Assembly: GCA_022113835.1 (NCBI GenBank)
Contig: JAILWY010000011.1
Location: forward strand, 5,642,001 to 5,706,000
DNA: 64,000 nt
DNA from: Atopsyche davidsoni
Taxonomy: Eukaryota; Arthropoda; Insecta; Trichoptera; Hydrobiosidae
Direction: 5' to 3'
This document shows positions 34,589 through 46,239 of the stretch, piece by piece. Both the position numbers and the translations under genes were made by a program. Each line of letters begins with the position of its first letter. Within the stretch, counting starts at the first letter, position 1. A model generated the notes under the pieces. That model ran no database searches and was not told the origin of the DNA. It was given only the letters and a program-made list of their open reading frames with translations.

Positions 34589-35595
34589 ACCTATTAAAAT
34601 GTATAATTATGATTATACAATGTTAAAGTACTACTTTCTTTTTGAATCATTGAACTTCGTTGAGATATATAAAACAATATCAGTGATTCCAATATAATGT
34701 ATTAAAAAATATGTATTTTAAAATCATCAAAAAAATATTGTTTTTTAATTCTTCATAACGTGTGCACGAAACTGATTTATAAAAAAACATATACTTTATT
34801 TAATAAAAGCTAAATAGACAATTTTAATCAAAATTTGATGGAATTCGCCGTATGAAGCATTACGATTTACCTCAATCGAATGCAATAAAGCCTTTCGATT
34901 GTGATCGAAGCAAATCGTAGCGAGGCTGGAATTTCAGCAACAATAGCCTTTAAGGCTTCGCCGACAATCCTCCCGTCCTTTATGGCTGCTAAGCGGGGGG
35001 TAAGGAGATCCCTTGTCGAGGGGTAGGCAGTCAATTTTTTTAATCTTCGATTTCGATTCGGATATTTGAAGTTTAATTTGAAATCATAGTGTGAAGATGA
35101 GTTTTTATTTGATATTTTAGAAAAGGGTTGGTTTACAATTTTTTTCAAGGCATCTCATGGCAATACTTCGTTTTTATTATTATTATTTTTAACAAAGATT
35201 ATCGAGTTAATTTACAATATATTTTTTGTAAAAATAAATTATAAACTACAATACATTCAAAACATATTTTTTTTTTATGAGCTTGAATTTATCATTTGGT
35301 TAGTTAAGTGTATGTACATTAAAACTGTTTATCCAAACTACTATATAACATGTTGGATTTGTATATATATTTAAACGTAGCTGTAGTAATAATAATTAAT
35401 TTTAAAAATATATATTGTATTAGCACGCACATTCAAATCAAGTTATCGATAATTATTGTACAGTAATAAAGATTCCAATTTAAAATCCTCGATTACATTT
35501 GACTAATCAAACCAACATAATACAAAATCAATTCAATTGAAAAAATTAATCAACCAATAACACCAGAAAAAAATATCTGGATATCAGTCGTCATG
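34589..35595. other. AT-rich DNA with one GC-richer patch
   Basis: 34870-35030 is GC-richer (TATGGCTGCTAAGCGGGGGG) with a 93-codon minus frame that is not convincing. The remainder is AT-rich and holds nothing I can support. Confidence 0.4.
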
Positions 35596-35599
35596 ATGC

Positions 35600-35900
35600 G
35601 ATCTGCAGGTAGCCGCGTACCCTTTCACAATGAGACGGTGGCGGGTTCGAATCCGGATACTGGAAATTGAATCCGATCAATAGCTCCGCGGGTGGCGGCC
35701 GATCCACCTAGCCCGGTGATCGAATCAAATCTCAGGCGAAATCAATTTGATCGCTATGGACGGCCACAACGGTCTCAATGCGCGAGTTGTTCCGGGTGAT
35801 TTGAAATCTGTGATTAGAATGGAACTGATTTTAGAATTTGAATCGACGATAGAACGCTGTGTTATTTTTATCTGAATATTTTTAACGGTCTTCGTATTCT
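35600..35900 (+). repeat. Probable tRNA-derived SINE
   Basis: A canonical box B, GGTTCGAATCC, lies at 35644-35654, with a tRNA-like head from about 35600. It is followed by a GC-rich body (CGCGGGTGGCGGCCGATCC, GGACGGCCACAACGGTCTC) that fades into AT-rich sequence. A 72-codon minus frame across the body is probably incidental. No second copy is obvious in this window, so family membership is unproven. Confidence 0.4.
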
Positions 35901-36359
35901 CTGTGATGCCATTTTTGTATATTTTGATGATTTCTGCTGCCACCTTGAATTAAAATTGAAATAACTGAAAATGAAGCTATTCAGATAAAAAATTTATATA
36001 TTTATATTTTAACTGTATTATTCATAATTTAAGCACCTTATCTGGAAATATTCAATAGAATGTTTTGAAAAAATTAATGAATGGTTTTTTTATGAAATGT
36101 TATTTTTTTTTTTACTTGCTGCTAGGTCACAATAAGGCTAATTGTTTTTATTGATGAAATCAACAAAAAATACAAATTGTAGGAAGTTATAATAACATGA
36201 TTGAATTGGACATATTTAAATTACTCCGTTTAAGACAGCGGTAAGCGAAGCGATTACTCAGGTGTCATTTTTTTTCGAAACGTAAAGAAGTACCCCTCGT
36301 TTCGTTATCTGCGTCGCTTCGTATCGACATCTCGCGGCAGGCTTTGGCGGCAGGTGGTG
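35901..36359. other. AT-rich DNA grading into a GC-rich island
   Basis: AT-rich to 36280, then a GC-rich island that continues to 36540, with CpG words such as CGTCGCTTCGTATCGACATC. No supported gene. Confidence 0.4.
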
Positions 36360-36402
36360 CCCCCCTCCCCTCCCCACCCCCCACCCCTGCTCCCCCCTCT
36401 CC
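36360..36402 (-). other. C-tract cluster; minus strand has strong quadruplex potential
   Basis: Seven or more runs of three to six C in 43 bases (CCCCCCTCCCCTCCCC, CACCCCCCACCCC, CTCCCCCC). The opposite strand is a classic multi-run G tract. Confidence 0.6.
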
Positions 36403-36540
36403 TTTGACGGGAGCCGCCAGGTGAGAGGGGCGCGGGGGAAGGGATATATTCGCAGCGTGTGTGGATTTTTTGAGAGATTTTTGAGTCCTACTGTAACTAT
36501 TAAGCTGCCCCCACACGCTCCGACACGGCCAACAATTGAA

Positions 36541-39500
36541 CGTTAATTAGCCAATGGCGCACTCTTATTTTGGGTATTTTATATGGTTTTGGACAAAAAA
36601 TAATAAACGTTACGTTACATGATTGTTTTACAGCGTGTCTAGGCAGTTTTAGTGAAAAAAAAATATGTTCTTCTATTTGCCGAGTTTATATGTTATTTTT
36701 AATCAATATAACATATTACTAATATATCTAATTAGTTAATAATGTAAAATTGTAGATATGTACAGAATTTCGAAACTTCAGCTTACCTGTAGTACTGTGC
36801 TATTTTTCATACAAATTAATGTATGATGCTTTATATTGTTATAAGAATATATATACTTTTTTTCAAAAGCAATATGAAAACGCATCGAAAAGGTGGCGTT
36901 TTCTGTATCCATATTAATTTTACCTCCATCCTACAAAAACGGATAAAATATATATTTTTAAAAAATTAGTTTGTCAGATATCTTAAAGTGGTTGGTTGAG
37001 AAGAATAGGCAGGGAGTCAAGCAATCATAGCCAAACGTGGCTGTGTCCATCTGGTATGTCTTATTCGAATAAATATACAAGTGAAAATAACTTTTTCAAC
37101 AAAAGGTTGTTCTAATAACTAAGAATTAAAAAAAAAGTTATACCCAACTTTAATGCACACAATTGGCAAGCAAGCTAGCTTTCTACTGAACCATTACGCA
37201 GTTTTAAAACGTAACTTTTATTTATCAAGTGCTCCTTGTTTTTACCCAGGTGAACGAGGCTTTCTTCACACCCCTCCCTAAAAACAAAAGCCTTTCATAT
37301 ACTAGTGTAGTTACCTGTGTACTCTTGGGGTGTAGCGATTCCGGTAATCGGCCGCAATTCTTAATGAGATGCCTTCGGTTCGCCGATAAAGGGAGGAATG
37401 CGCGGGCCGGCTGCGTGGCGCCTTCGGGTTTTTTCGGGTCTTTTCGGGACCGGAAACGACTAAAGTGACCGCCGCCAGCAGTTACAATTACAGCAGCCTT
37501 AATTGTTAATTATTACAAGTGTGATTTAAACTACTACATACTCTAGTACTGCACAAACAAGTAGTGTCAGTCCTCAGTACTTAAATCCACTATACACTCA
37601 ATTGATAGTCAACAATGATATTAACACAATAGAAATTGATAGTCAACTACTTTACATGTTATTACCACCATTAATTGTTTTATACAAAAATTTAAAAATA
37701 TAAATGTGTATTTTATATAGTTTAGACTTCGTCCTTTCAATTCACCGGCTATTATTGCAGTAGTGCCTCGGTCACGTTGTATAAAAAAGTTAAAACCTTT
37801 TAAATATTCCACTAATGACGAAAAACATTTCAAGACATCAATTTGACGGCAAAATTATTACGGCACTCACATCCGATTGGTTGACCGGAATTGAATGGCA
37901 TACCTTCGACATTCAATCGGCGGACCGCGTTTTCAAGTCAAAAATAAAACCAGGTAGTATCAATGCACACTTGTTTTATTATAACACATATATTTTTTAT
38001 TTAATGTTCGTTTCTTTCAAATAACAAATCAAATTATAGAAAGAATTTATATATTTTTTTTTACTCACAGAACAGACATGAAATTATTTTATTAAATTTA
38101 AAACCGTCTATTCATTATTGTATGTTTTATGTGAATTTCGTAAATATATGCGTTGATTTTTATTTTTTTTATTTTATAGAAATTTTGTCATAATATGTGA
38201 AAACCTTTTTCAAGGACATAATAATAGTAAAAAATACAACTCGTCATAGTACAGTGAAACTCACCACAGCTGTGATACAAAATATTTAAGATAAATTATT
38301 ATATTCATTATATTAAAATAAAAATTTAATTTTAATTTAAAAAAATAAAAAAAGGTTAACATTATAGTAAAAGCCATTACATAAAAACGTTTTAGAAATA
38401 TGTGCATATCAGAAATGATAAGTATTATAAATATTTTTTAAAAACGCATTATTGTCAATTAAATTTAAAAATGATAAAAAAAGTGCCCCATCGAACCCTG
38501 ACCACTCGATCCGGAGTAGTCACCCTCTCGGCCACCCCCGCGGACGCGCCGGAAATGCCTTCTTATCCGAGCCCAATCGACATAACTCGATAATCAAAAG
38601 GCAGGTGATACACAACTCTGATAGATAGTCCCCGAATCGTTACATATAAGAACAAAATGAGGGTATCCGGAGATGCGAAATCTATCTGATTTAAGCCATT
38701 TCAAAATATATATATAAATAATTAAAAAATTAATTAATTTAAAAAAAAAATATATATATATATTGGCTAACGATGATACGGTCATTTTTAGATCCCAGCA
38801 TTAAAATAGTGTGTGATATTTGCTTACTTTGTTTAGAACTGCATAAATTAAACAAATCATCCAATTGTTAATGTTGAATAAAAATATAAGTTGTATAAAA
38901 CGTAAAAATGAATAATTATATTACAAAATAATGTGTTTCCTTAATTTATGATTATCACTTGCACGTTCGATCTATCTTGCGCTTATTTATCATCCCCCTT
39001 CTATAATTAATAATAATAAGGATTAATTGACCCTTAGGCATACGGAGAAACCGTTAGGGGTCGTACGATTCGCGATACGCATCTCCTGGCCTATATAAGG
39101 TCTCAATAAAACAAAAACGATGGTCACTGTCCATCCGACCATGTTAAACACTGGCTTATAAATAATTCGTTTATCATACCTCTAGCGGTCTTCACAGGGA
39201 AAACAGAACAAGACATTCCGATGTAAATTATAAAAAAAACTCCTAAAAAAAATCATATTATTAGACATTAATGACACTGGTTTTATTAAAAATCCGTTTA
39301 ATGTAATTTCCAATTTGATAAATCATTGAAAAAAACATTTTTGCTCTATTTATTTCTGAAAACTGTATATTTTTGGGTAATCGATTTACACATGAAAGAA
39401 TCGAAAAAAAACAAAACTTATTAATTATTTTAGTTCAACATGTATTGAATTTTTTTTATATAAACTAGTATATATTATAATTTATTTCTTTTATATTTCT

Positions 39501-40184
39501 TTCTTAATTATAAGTACAAAAAAGTTTAGGTATATACCTTCATTCTGCTACCGAAATCCTAAAGATAACATCATGTTAATTTCCTATGTTTCATTTAAAT
39601 TACCTCAAATAAAAACTACGCACGTGAATTAATCAAAACTTAAATCCCTCTGTCAAAATATGATTACAATTATTAATATTCACCGAGCTGTTAAAAATAA
39701 AGATAATTAAATAATTTTTTCACCAGAAAATAACAAAGAACCAGATAAGTGGCTGGATGATTTGAATTATTTTATTTTTTATCCGAAAACAAAGGCGTAG
39801 GCGAGACGCACGATTCGGGGGTCTCGTTTCTTGACGAGGTCCACAATTAACGCGGCGTCGATTCCTCGCGTGCGACTCGGAATTTTGAAAATAATCCGAA
39901 ATTACACATCGCATTGTGTACAGTGCAGGCGGGACTTATCTCGGCGGCGCATCGTAATGAGATCATTCGGGCGGATATTGCCTGCCCCTCGCGACACGCC
40001 ACTGCCCGCCGCAAATCGTAAATTAAATTAACTCCAAGCATGTGATCACTTCAGGATCGCCTGTCTCTTTTTAGAATTCAAAATATCGGGCGGGCCTTCG
40101 AAAAGTATGATTCACGTGCAATTGCACGTATGCTTGGTTGATTAAAAATTTTGTAACTAAATATTTTTAATATTATAATTGAAT
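36541..40184. other. AT-rich DNA with GC-rich islands and one SINE-like head
   Basis: 37230-37480 follows a CTTGTTTTTACCCAG acceptor and reads VNEAFFTPLPKNKSLSYTS in one frame, but no matching exon was found. 37840-37950 and 39770-40090 are further GC-rich islands, the latter CpG-rich (CGCGGCGTCGATTCCTCGCG). Everything else is AT-rich and featureless. Confidence 0.35.
38483..38595 (-). repeat. tRNA-like SINE head
   Basis: On the minus strand GTGGCCGAGAGGGTGA (box A-like, 38521-38535) is followed by CAGGGTTCGATGGG (box B-like, 38488-38500). The spacing is in the range for a tRNA-type Pol III promoter. It resembles a Ser/Leu-type tRNA. There is no clear tail. Confidence 0.35.
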
Positions 40185-40262
40185 GTTTCTTGGGTGTTGA
40201 GAATACCAAAAACTCGATGCAGCTCAACACTCGAAAAATTAAATCCACTCATAACAACGGCT
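40185..40262. repeat. Family F fragment, small foldback
   Basis: TTTCTTGGGTGTTGAG is answered by CAGCTCAACACTCGAAAAAT about 35 bases on. The right part is shared with the end of the copy at 28570-28725. Confidence 0.5.
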
Positions 40263-40550
40263 GCCTAAACCTATGAATAAACTTTTTATTATAATTATAT
40301 TATACTTGCAAGTCATTAAATATAATACATATCCACAATCTAGGGTATATTAGTTGCGCACTTGCATATAACTATAGAGGCTACATCAGGTCGCGATACA
40401 CGTGGAGGAGAGTGCTTGTACTGTATCAATGTCGTATAGATCTACTCGACACTTTTACATCGTTAAATATTATATTTTTTTAATTAAACTTAACCTCATA
40501 ACACAGCTTAAAAACCAGATAAAATATCAATCAAATATTTTTTTCATATA

Positions 40551-41063
40551 CAGGTGTCCAAAAAGAGTATCGGGTGAATGTGAATAGTGACCGTTATTAC
40601 GATATGTTGCGAAAAATTTTGGGCCCAGAGTTGCAGGAATTTCAAGGTTTCATCTCAAGAACGTGGTTCCAACAAGACTTGCCATACATCCAATCAATCA
40701 ATTATTCCCTAATAAGGTCATTTCCCGTAGAGGTAACCTTAGCTCTCTTGACTATTTTGTATGGGATACCTTAAAAGTAGGGTTTATGAGAATAATCAGA
40801 CGAACATAACGGAATTGAAACAAAACATCAGGTCAGAAATGGTAGCAATATCGAGGGCTATGTGTCAGCGTATTATCAGCAATCTTTGTTCCAGATTAGA
40901 AGAGTGCCAGCAGCGTAATAGTCACCATTTGGATAACATCATCTTTTCGAAATATTTTTCCATTTTGTATTTTTATAATCAACAATATAAAATAATACTT
41001 GATTACTAGTAGTTTTTGTTTTACTGAACTAACAAATACCCGATACTCTCTTTGGACACCCTG
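40551..41063 (+). mobile_element. Deleted Tc1/mariner element, copy 1
   Basis: The element begins CAGGTGTCCAAAAAGAGTAT and ends ATACTCTCTTTGGACACCCTG, giving imperfect terminal inverted repeats. TA precedes it (40549-40550) and follows it (41064-41065), the Tc1/mariner target duplication. Directly after the left terminus it enters transposase sequence at VNSDRYYDML, so the N-terminal DNA-binding region and the first catalytic aspartate are gone. TWFQQDL marks the second catalytic region, and a further deletion follows it. It is non-autonomous and disabled. Confidence 0.92.
40574..41009 (+). pseudogene. Tc1/mariner-type transposase fragment
   Basis: Two overlapping frames (40574-40774 and 40761-41009) carry remnants of a DDE-type transposase. 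The first has VNSDRYYDMLRKILGPEL and WFQQD, which holds the second catalytic Asp region. The second has YLKSRVYENNQTNITELKQN and the C-terminal tail. The middle, including the conserved WPPRS..DLSPLDYF region seen in copy 2, is deleted or frameshifted. The protein cannot be active. Family assignment rests on the motif order and the TA-flanked inverted termini. Confidence 0.85.
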
Positions 41064-41907
41064 TAGAATGTATGTTCATAGGTTTGGCAGACGTTCTTGT
41101 GAGTAGATTTTGTATCTTGTGTGTTGAGGTGCTTCAAGCTTTCGGCACTCCGACGTTTCGGTCCCCATGATGGAAGCATCGTCGGAGTATTTACTGTTTT
41201 ACTCATAAAATAGAGGTGATGATCAGCCTGACCCAATGATCTGAATTGTCAGCAATTGTAAAGTGGTGCCGTAATTTCATGAAATATCTTGTTTTTATTG
41301 CTTGAAAGTAGGTTAATGCAGCCACTGGCATTTTTTTTTGTTTATAATATTTCTGGTAAACCGTGACATCAGTCCAGGATGTGTCACATCAGATCCAATT
41401 GAACGGTCTTGAAATTCGCAATTTTGCCGACCGATCCAATAAAAACCACATGCCTAGCATGATATTTATTGATCGCGTCAGATGACCGCATACTTTGCAA
41501 TCATCATCATTGAGAACTGTGAACGTAATAATAGCTTTATTTTATATTCACTAAAACCGGTCTGTATCAATTTTGACTAAAGGTACTCGGATAAATTCCA
41601 TTTTATTATTGAAAAGTAAATAAAACCACTTTTGTGATTTTTCTACCTTTTTTAAATTTTATAAGTGAATGGTTTCGTTAACCTGTTTCGTTGGCATTTT
41701 CGTTTGAAAAATTGTCATTTTTTACCAGATACATTTTATTTTTTAACGAGTTTGGAAAAACGATTATTTGTCCATTCGGCATATAAATGCGAAAAAAAAA
41801 TTACTATAAAAATAAAATATTTTAATCTTTACTTTCATTCACAGGCGTTGGATCATTTATTATTATGTTTTTTATCCAACTTGCTGGTTTCACCAACATG
41901 CACATTT
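41064..41907. other. Mostly AT-rich DNA with decayed repeats
   Basis: 41100-41185 is a family F-like fragment (GACGTTTCGGTCCCC at about 41152). 41575-41700 resembles half of a family S snapback (ATAAATTCCATTTTATTATT, GTGATTTTTCTACC, TTCGTTAACCTG and CGTTGGCATTTTC). No supported gene. Confidence 0.45.
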
Positions 41908-42274
41908 CCTTCTTCTTCGGGTGCCTCTCCTACCTAAGAGGAGGTTGGCGACCATCTCACTGAGCATACTTTTATGCTGAGTTTTCTCAGGGAGAATAGT
42001 GTAGTTCTCCGGTCCTTCTACACCGCAGTTTTATATTCAAAGGAAAAGTCTGCGTACTACTGCTTCCCAATAGCATTATTATATAATCCTTTCTTTGCAA
42101 AGCTCTAGCGATTAGATCTGATACTCCTTTTGCAGTAGGCTGCAGACGCAGAAGCTATAGCAGGAGCTCCCCCTCCCCCACATCGACAAGGTACTTCTAG
42201 AACACATCCCTCCACAATCACTCCATTACCGATCATTTACACACGCTCAGGGTACAGAATGGCAGCCATGCACA
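41908..42274 (+). mobile_element. Interspersed repeat, family R, copy 2
   Basis: This is the most complete copy. It starts TTCTTCTTCGGGTGCCTCTC, then CTAAGAGGAGGTTGGCGACC, ACTGAGCATACTTTTATGC, AGGGAGAATAGTG, GCAGTAGGCTGCAGACG and CATCGACAAGGTACTTCTAG, ending near CAGAATGGCAGCCATGCAC. The blocks are collinear with 28013-28312 and, in reverse, with 60741-60945. There is no open frame of note. Confidence 0.8.
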
Positions 42275-42779
42275 AGCAACAAAATGGGGAGACATATCGC
42301 TGCTAAAACATACGAACAAATTTTAAACATAAATATTAGCAGCAATAGTGTGGTTATTGTCACTTTGATGAATTGCATAATTGCATTCGATGCATCCAAA
42401 TGCAGTTTTAGAAATGCAGCCTGGTTGCGGCAGAGGTCACCGAGCGCCGGGCCGCGGCGGGTCTCTGCCGGGGATAGATTAATCCAAACATCTGTTTACC
42501 CCTTTGTTAGATGACACACCTAATAAATTCGAGGCTCGGTGGTCTTTAATAAATTAAAATTCTCAGGTATGCAAACCTATACAAGAAAGCAGTATCTGAT
42601 CAGTATTATGTGGCAGGGTTCTCAGGTTAGATAAAATATAATTTCTCAATTTATTAATATTTCATAATTATTTTTAAAAAATACCTGAATTTATATAAGA
42701 AAAGCTTTATGATAATCTATCTGATATTATTAGGTTGATAGAAGTGAATGATTAGTATTCATCATATATTTTTGGATTG
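42275..42779. other. Short GC-richer patch, then AT-rich DNA
   Basis: 42410-42500 is GC-rich (GAGCGCCGGGCCGCGGCGGG). The overlapping 76-codon frame is not convincing. The rest is AT-rich up to the minisatellite. Confidence 0.4.
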
Positions 42780-43665
42780 TTATTCGTGAAGTTAAAATCA
42801 ATTTGAAAGTCTATATGATACTTTTTTGCGGGTGTAAGCAAAGTGAAAGCTATGTGAAAGTCTAAATGATATTTTTGAACTGGTAAAAATGAGGTGAAAG
42901 TTATATGAAAGTCTAAATTATATTTTTGTACCGGTAGAAACAAAGTGAAAGCTATTTGAAAGTCTAAATGATAGTTTTGAAGTGGTAGAAACGAGGCGAA
43001 AGCTATGTGAAAGTCTATATGATATTTTTGTACTGGTAGAAGAAAGGTGATAGCTATGTGAAAGTCAATCTGATATTTTTAAACAGATATAAGCAAAGTG
43101 AGAGCTATATAAAAGTCTATATTATTTTTTTAGACTGGTAGAAGCGAGATGAAAGCTATGTGAAAGTCAATTTCATATTTTTAAACGGGTTTAAGTGAGG
43201 TGAGAGCTATGTGAATGTCTATATTATATTTTTAGACTAGTAGAAGCGAGGTGAAAGCTATCTGAAAGTCAATTTCATATTTTTAAACGGGTGTAAGCAA
43301 GGTGAGAGCTATGTGAAAGTCTATATTATATTTTTAGACTGGTAAAAGCGAGGTGAAAGCTATGTGAAAGTCTATCTGATATTTTTGAACGGGTATAAGC
43401 GTACGTTAAAGTCTATATGATATTTGTGGACTGATACAAGCGAGGTGAAAATAATGTGAACGTCTTCATGATATTTTTGGACTGGTAGAAGCAAGGTGAA
43501 AGTTGTGTGAAAGTCTATATGATATATTTAAACTGGTAGAAGCCAGGCGTCATTATAATATTTTAAACGGGTATAAGCGAGACATTAAAGTCTATATAAT
43601 ATTTTGGACTAGTATTAGCAAGATGAAAACTATGTGAAAGTTAATCTGATATTTTTATGGAATGG
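42780..43665 (+). repeat. 51-bp minisatellite, about 17 copies, with dimer substructure
   Basis: The unit is about GAAAGTCTATATGATATTTT followed by GACTGGTAGAAGCGAGGTG and AAAGCTATGT. The AAAGTCTA-type word recurs every 49-53 bp from 42809 to 43640. From about 43010 to 43370, units alternate between type A (TCTATATTATATTTTTAGAC, GTAGAAGCGAGGTGAAAG) and type B (TCAATTTCATATTTTTAAAC, GGTGTAAGCAAGGTGAGAG), giving a 102-bp dimer. Fifty-one is divisible by three, which explains a 17-residue repeat on the minus strand (42752-42943), but I see no reason to call it coding. Confidence 0.92.
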
Positions 43666-44592
43666 AATGCAAATGGAACTTTACCATGAGGTAATCGCTG
43701 TGTGATATTCTACTCGGTTGAACTACTGTTGCAATTTTTCTGAGCGAAAATTCGAATCCCTAATATTTTTTTATCATTACTTTTGGATATCTTTAAAGTA
43801 TTTCAACTAAGTTAGCCAATGACAAATTATATCTATTTTTTTTTTATCTGAATTAGACTGTGTCTATACAACATATTTACACGTTTGTTTAATTTTTTTT
43901 ATTTAAAAGTATTGGTGCTTATTAAATTATAAAGACTGTGGCAACCCTGTGCCTTATAAGAAGCGCATCCATAATATTGGGTTACCCGGGCCGGCACGGG
44001 TAACAGATGAGTGCAGGGCTAAACGCCGTGTTAGTATAGGTGGTCTGTCATTTTTCTCCTATTCTGGAACCCTCTGCCACGTCTATCCACGGTGTTGAAT
44101 TCAGATTAATCGCTTTATTCTATCGATTGGAGCTCTCTGTATTAATAAGCTGCGACGTGGCTATTTATAATATGTCTTATTAAAAATGAACCACGAGCGA
44201 GCTAGACATATTGTTAACATGCGATAGGCGTGCTTTTGGTTTACTATTGTGGGATATATTCACATATTTGGACTAGATTCCTTAATAGTACTTCGTTGTA
44301 AAAGTTCACAATACCTTGAAAAGTTATTTAAATATTTTTAAAAAAATTGTTTGAACGAAATTTATTGAAAATTTTAACTTGTAAGCTAAAAGCAAAACAA
44401 AGACTTGCTTGAAGATTTCGGAGCAAACGGTGTGATGTAACAAGTCGGATTTACAGATTGAAAGACAGATGCACAGATAAATATATTATGAGACAGATAT
44501 ACAGGAAAATAGAAAAGCAGGCTGACCGACATACCGACACAGACAGCTTAAAATATATTTAAACTATTTATTTAACGTATGTCTTCTTTTTT
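43666..44592. other. AT-rich DNA, no supported gene
   Basis: A short GC-rich segment at 43970-44050 (GGGTTACCCGGGCCGGCACG) has a weakly tRNA-like word order but no box B. The rest is AT-rich. Confidence 0.4.
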
Positions 44593-44875
44593 GGATTGGA
44601 CGTCAATCAGATGCGTATTTATTACCCATTACGGGTTTTTATTATATAACTACTAATATGATTAGGTACATTTGTTCAAACATAGAAGATGATTTAAAGA
44701 AAATATTGGTTGGCCTGGGCACATTGGTTCATATGTAGAGTATGATTGTTATGATAGTTAGTACAAGGGTTAATACACCGGCCATGTAAGCCAAGGGATG
44801 TGGGTTCAAATCCCACACAAATCACAATGATATTTTTCTGAGAGTTTCTTTAAATCATCTTCTATTTATTTAAAA
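44593..44875 (+). mobile_element. tRNA-Thr-like repeat with inverted tails, family T, copy B
   Basis: The left tail, GACGTCAATCAGATGCGTAT through ACCCATTACGGG to AGAAGATGATTTAAAGAAA, is the reverse complement of the tail to the right of copy C. Then come ATATTGGTTGGCCTGGGCAC, ACACCGGCCATGTAAGCC and GTGGGTTCAAATCCCAC, followed by TTTCTTTAAATCATCTTCT. The tRNA-like core is thus bounded by inverted AGAAGATGATTTAAAGAAA sequences. The acceptor-stem 5' half is mutated relative to copy C. Confidence 0.8.
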
Positions 44876-44999
44876 AAAAAAAAAAATTATTATATTCGAA
44901 AAACTTTTTGATATATGTGTCTCACTTTTCTCTTGAGTGATTCCATGAATATTGAGCGTCTGTGTTATTCATAAAATGACTGCATGTAAAATAAACGCA

Positions 45000-45400
45000 G
45001 CCCCGCTGAAATCATCAATTTCTTCATTAGAATTCAAACGGAGCATCAAAGTCAGTCGTTAAACCGCAACCCTCCGAGCGGCTTCTAATTAGCCCCATAT
45101 TTATTCCTATTCATTTTTTCTCCCACTTTCGGGGTCCGCTGAGCCGTTGCGGGGTTTTGCTTGACTTGCGTCCTGCATATCACTTCGGTAATCTTCTCTA
45201 ACGAACGTTTCGGGTTTGATTCCCGACGTAGATAACAAATAAATATACGTAGGGGAGGACGCACCGCCGGGGAGACGACTTTGGCGGAGGCTTTCTTAAT
45301 TTTTTGGCTAATTTTGGATGTGCTTTTGGACGCACCGCTTGGGCTGTCGATCTGGTTATTACGATACACCGTTACATACCTTTAAACGTAGAGGTATATA
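45000..45400 (+). repeat. GC-rich patch with tRNA box B, possible SINE
   Basis: GGTTTGATTCC at 45213-45223 matches box B with one change. A GC-rich body follows (GGGAGGACGCACCGCCGGGG). The minus strand has a 94-codon frame (Ser/Lys-rich, SPSGASKSTSKISQKIKKAS) that I do not recognise and that begins with GTG or another non-ATG codon in this reading. A decayed SINE is the simplest explanation. Confidence 0.35.
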
Positions 45401-45534
45401 TTTTGTAATGGTGTAAATTTTTAGTCTTATTCCTCAATATATATATATCATTTTAGTAAAATAAACACAATGTCTTTGCTCTTGTCTAAATATCTCGCTG
45501 GACTCGTTTTGGTAACTAACAGCAAGTGTTTATA

Positions 45535-46068
45535 CAGAGTGTCCAAAAAGAGAATCGGGTGAATGTGAATAGTGACCGTTATTGCGATATGCTGCAAAAA
45601 ATTCTAGGCCCAGATTTCAAGGTGCTTCATGATTTCAACTCAATAACGTGGTTCCAACAAGACGGGTCACTTGCCATACATCCGATCAATCAATTGAAGC
45701 TGTTAACGAATTATTCCCTAACAAGGTCATTAGAGGGAACATCAACTGGCCTCCCAGAAGCTCCGACCTTAGCCCTCTTGACTATTTCGTATGGGGATAC
45801 CTTAAAAGTAGGGTTTATGAGAATAATCCGACAAACATAACGGAATTGAAACAAAACATCAGGTCAGAAATGGCAGCAATTTATCAGCAAATTCGTTCCA
45901 GATTAGAAGAGTGCCAGCAGCGTAACGGTCACCATTTGGATAAAATCATCTTTTTTAAACAATTTTCCATTTTGTATTTATATAATTAATAATAAAAAAA
46001 TACTTGATTACGAGTAGTTTTTGTTTTATTGAACTAACAAATACCCGATACTCTCTTTGGACACCCTG
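45535..46068 (+). mobile_element. Deleted Tc1/mariner element, copy 2
   Basis: The termini are CAGAGTGTCCAAAAAGAGAAT and GATACTCTCTTTGGACACCCTG, with TA on both sides (45533-45534 and 46069-46070). The left terminus joins transposase sequence at the same point as copy 1 (GGGTGAATGTGAATAGTGACC). Both therefore descend from one deleted progenitor that kept both ends and was moved in trans. The 534-bp copy is less decayed than copy 1. Confidence 0.94.
45552..45989 (+). pseudogene. Tc1/mariner-type transposase C-terminal fragment, one frameshift
   Basis: The first frame (to 45840) has RVNVNSDRYCDMLQKILGP and WFQQDGS, carrying the second catalytic Asp. The second frame (from about 45648) continues with SIEAVNELFPNKVIRG, NWPPRSSDLSPLDYFVWGYL (third acidic residue region) and a C-terminal IRSEMAA..RLEECQQRNGHH segment. 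The shift between frames lies just after QQDG. The helix-turn-helix region and first catalytic residue are missing, so it is inactive. I describe it as IS630/Tc1/mariner-type and do not assign a subfamily. Confidence 0.9.
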
Positions 46069-46239
46069 TACTATACAAGGTAGATTAACGCTGCTTTTAG
46101 TGAATTATATATATATTTTTATAATGATTGCTTTGATTTTAAAATAATATTTTATGATTTATGTTGTAATAAGAATACAAGGGTAAAAGGTTAGTAATTT
46201 TTTTTTTAATATAGTAAATTATATTTTTTTAAAATTATG

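Noticed and set aside
35725..35943. 72-codon minus frame that looks protein-like
   Set aside because: It lies across the body of a probable tRNA-derived SINE and starts with a non-ATG codon.
42752..42943. Repeat peptide on the minus strand with a 17-residue period
   Set aside because: The 51-bp minisatellite unit is divisible by three, so repeated peptides arise automatically. The frame covers only a few of about 17 units.
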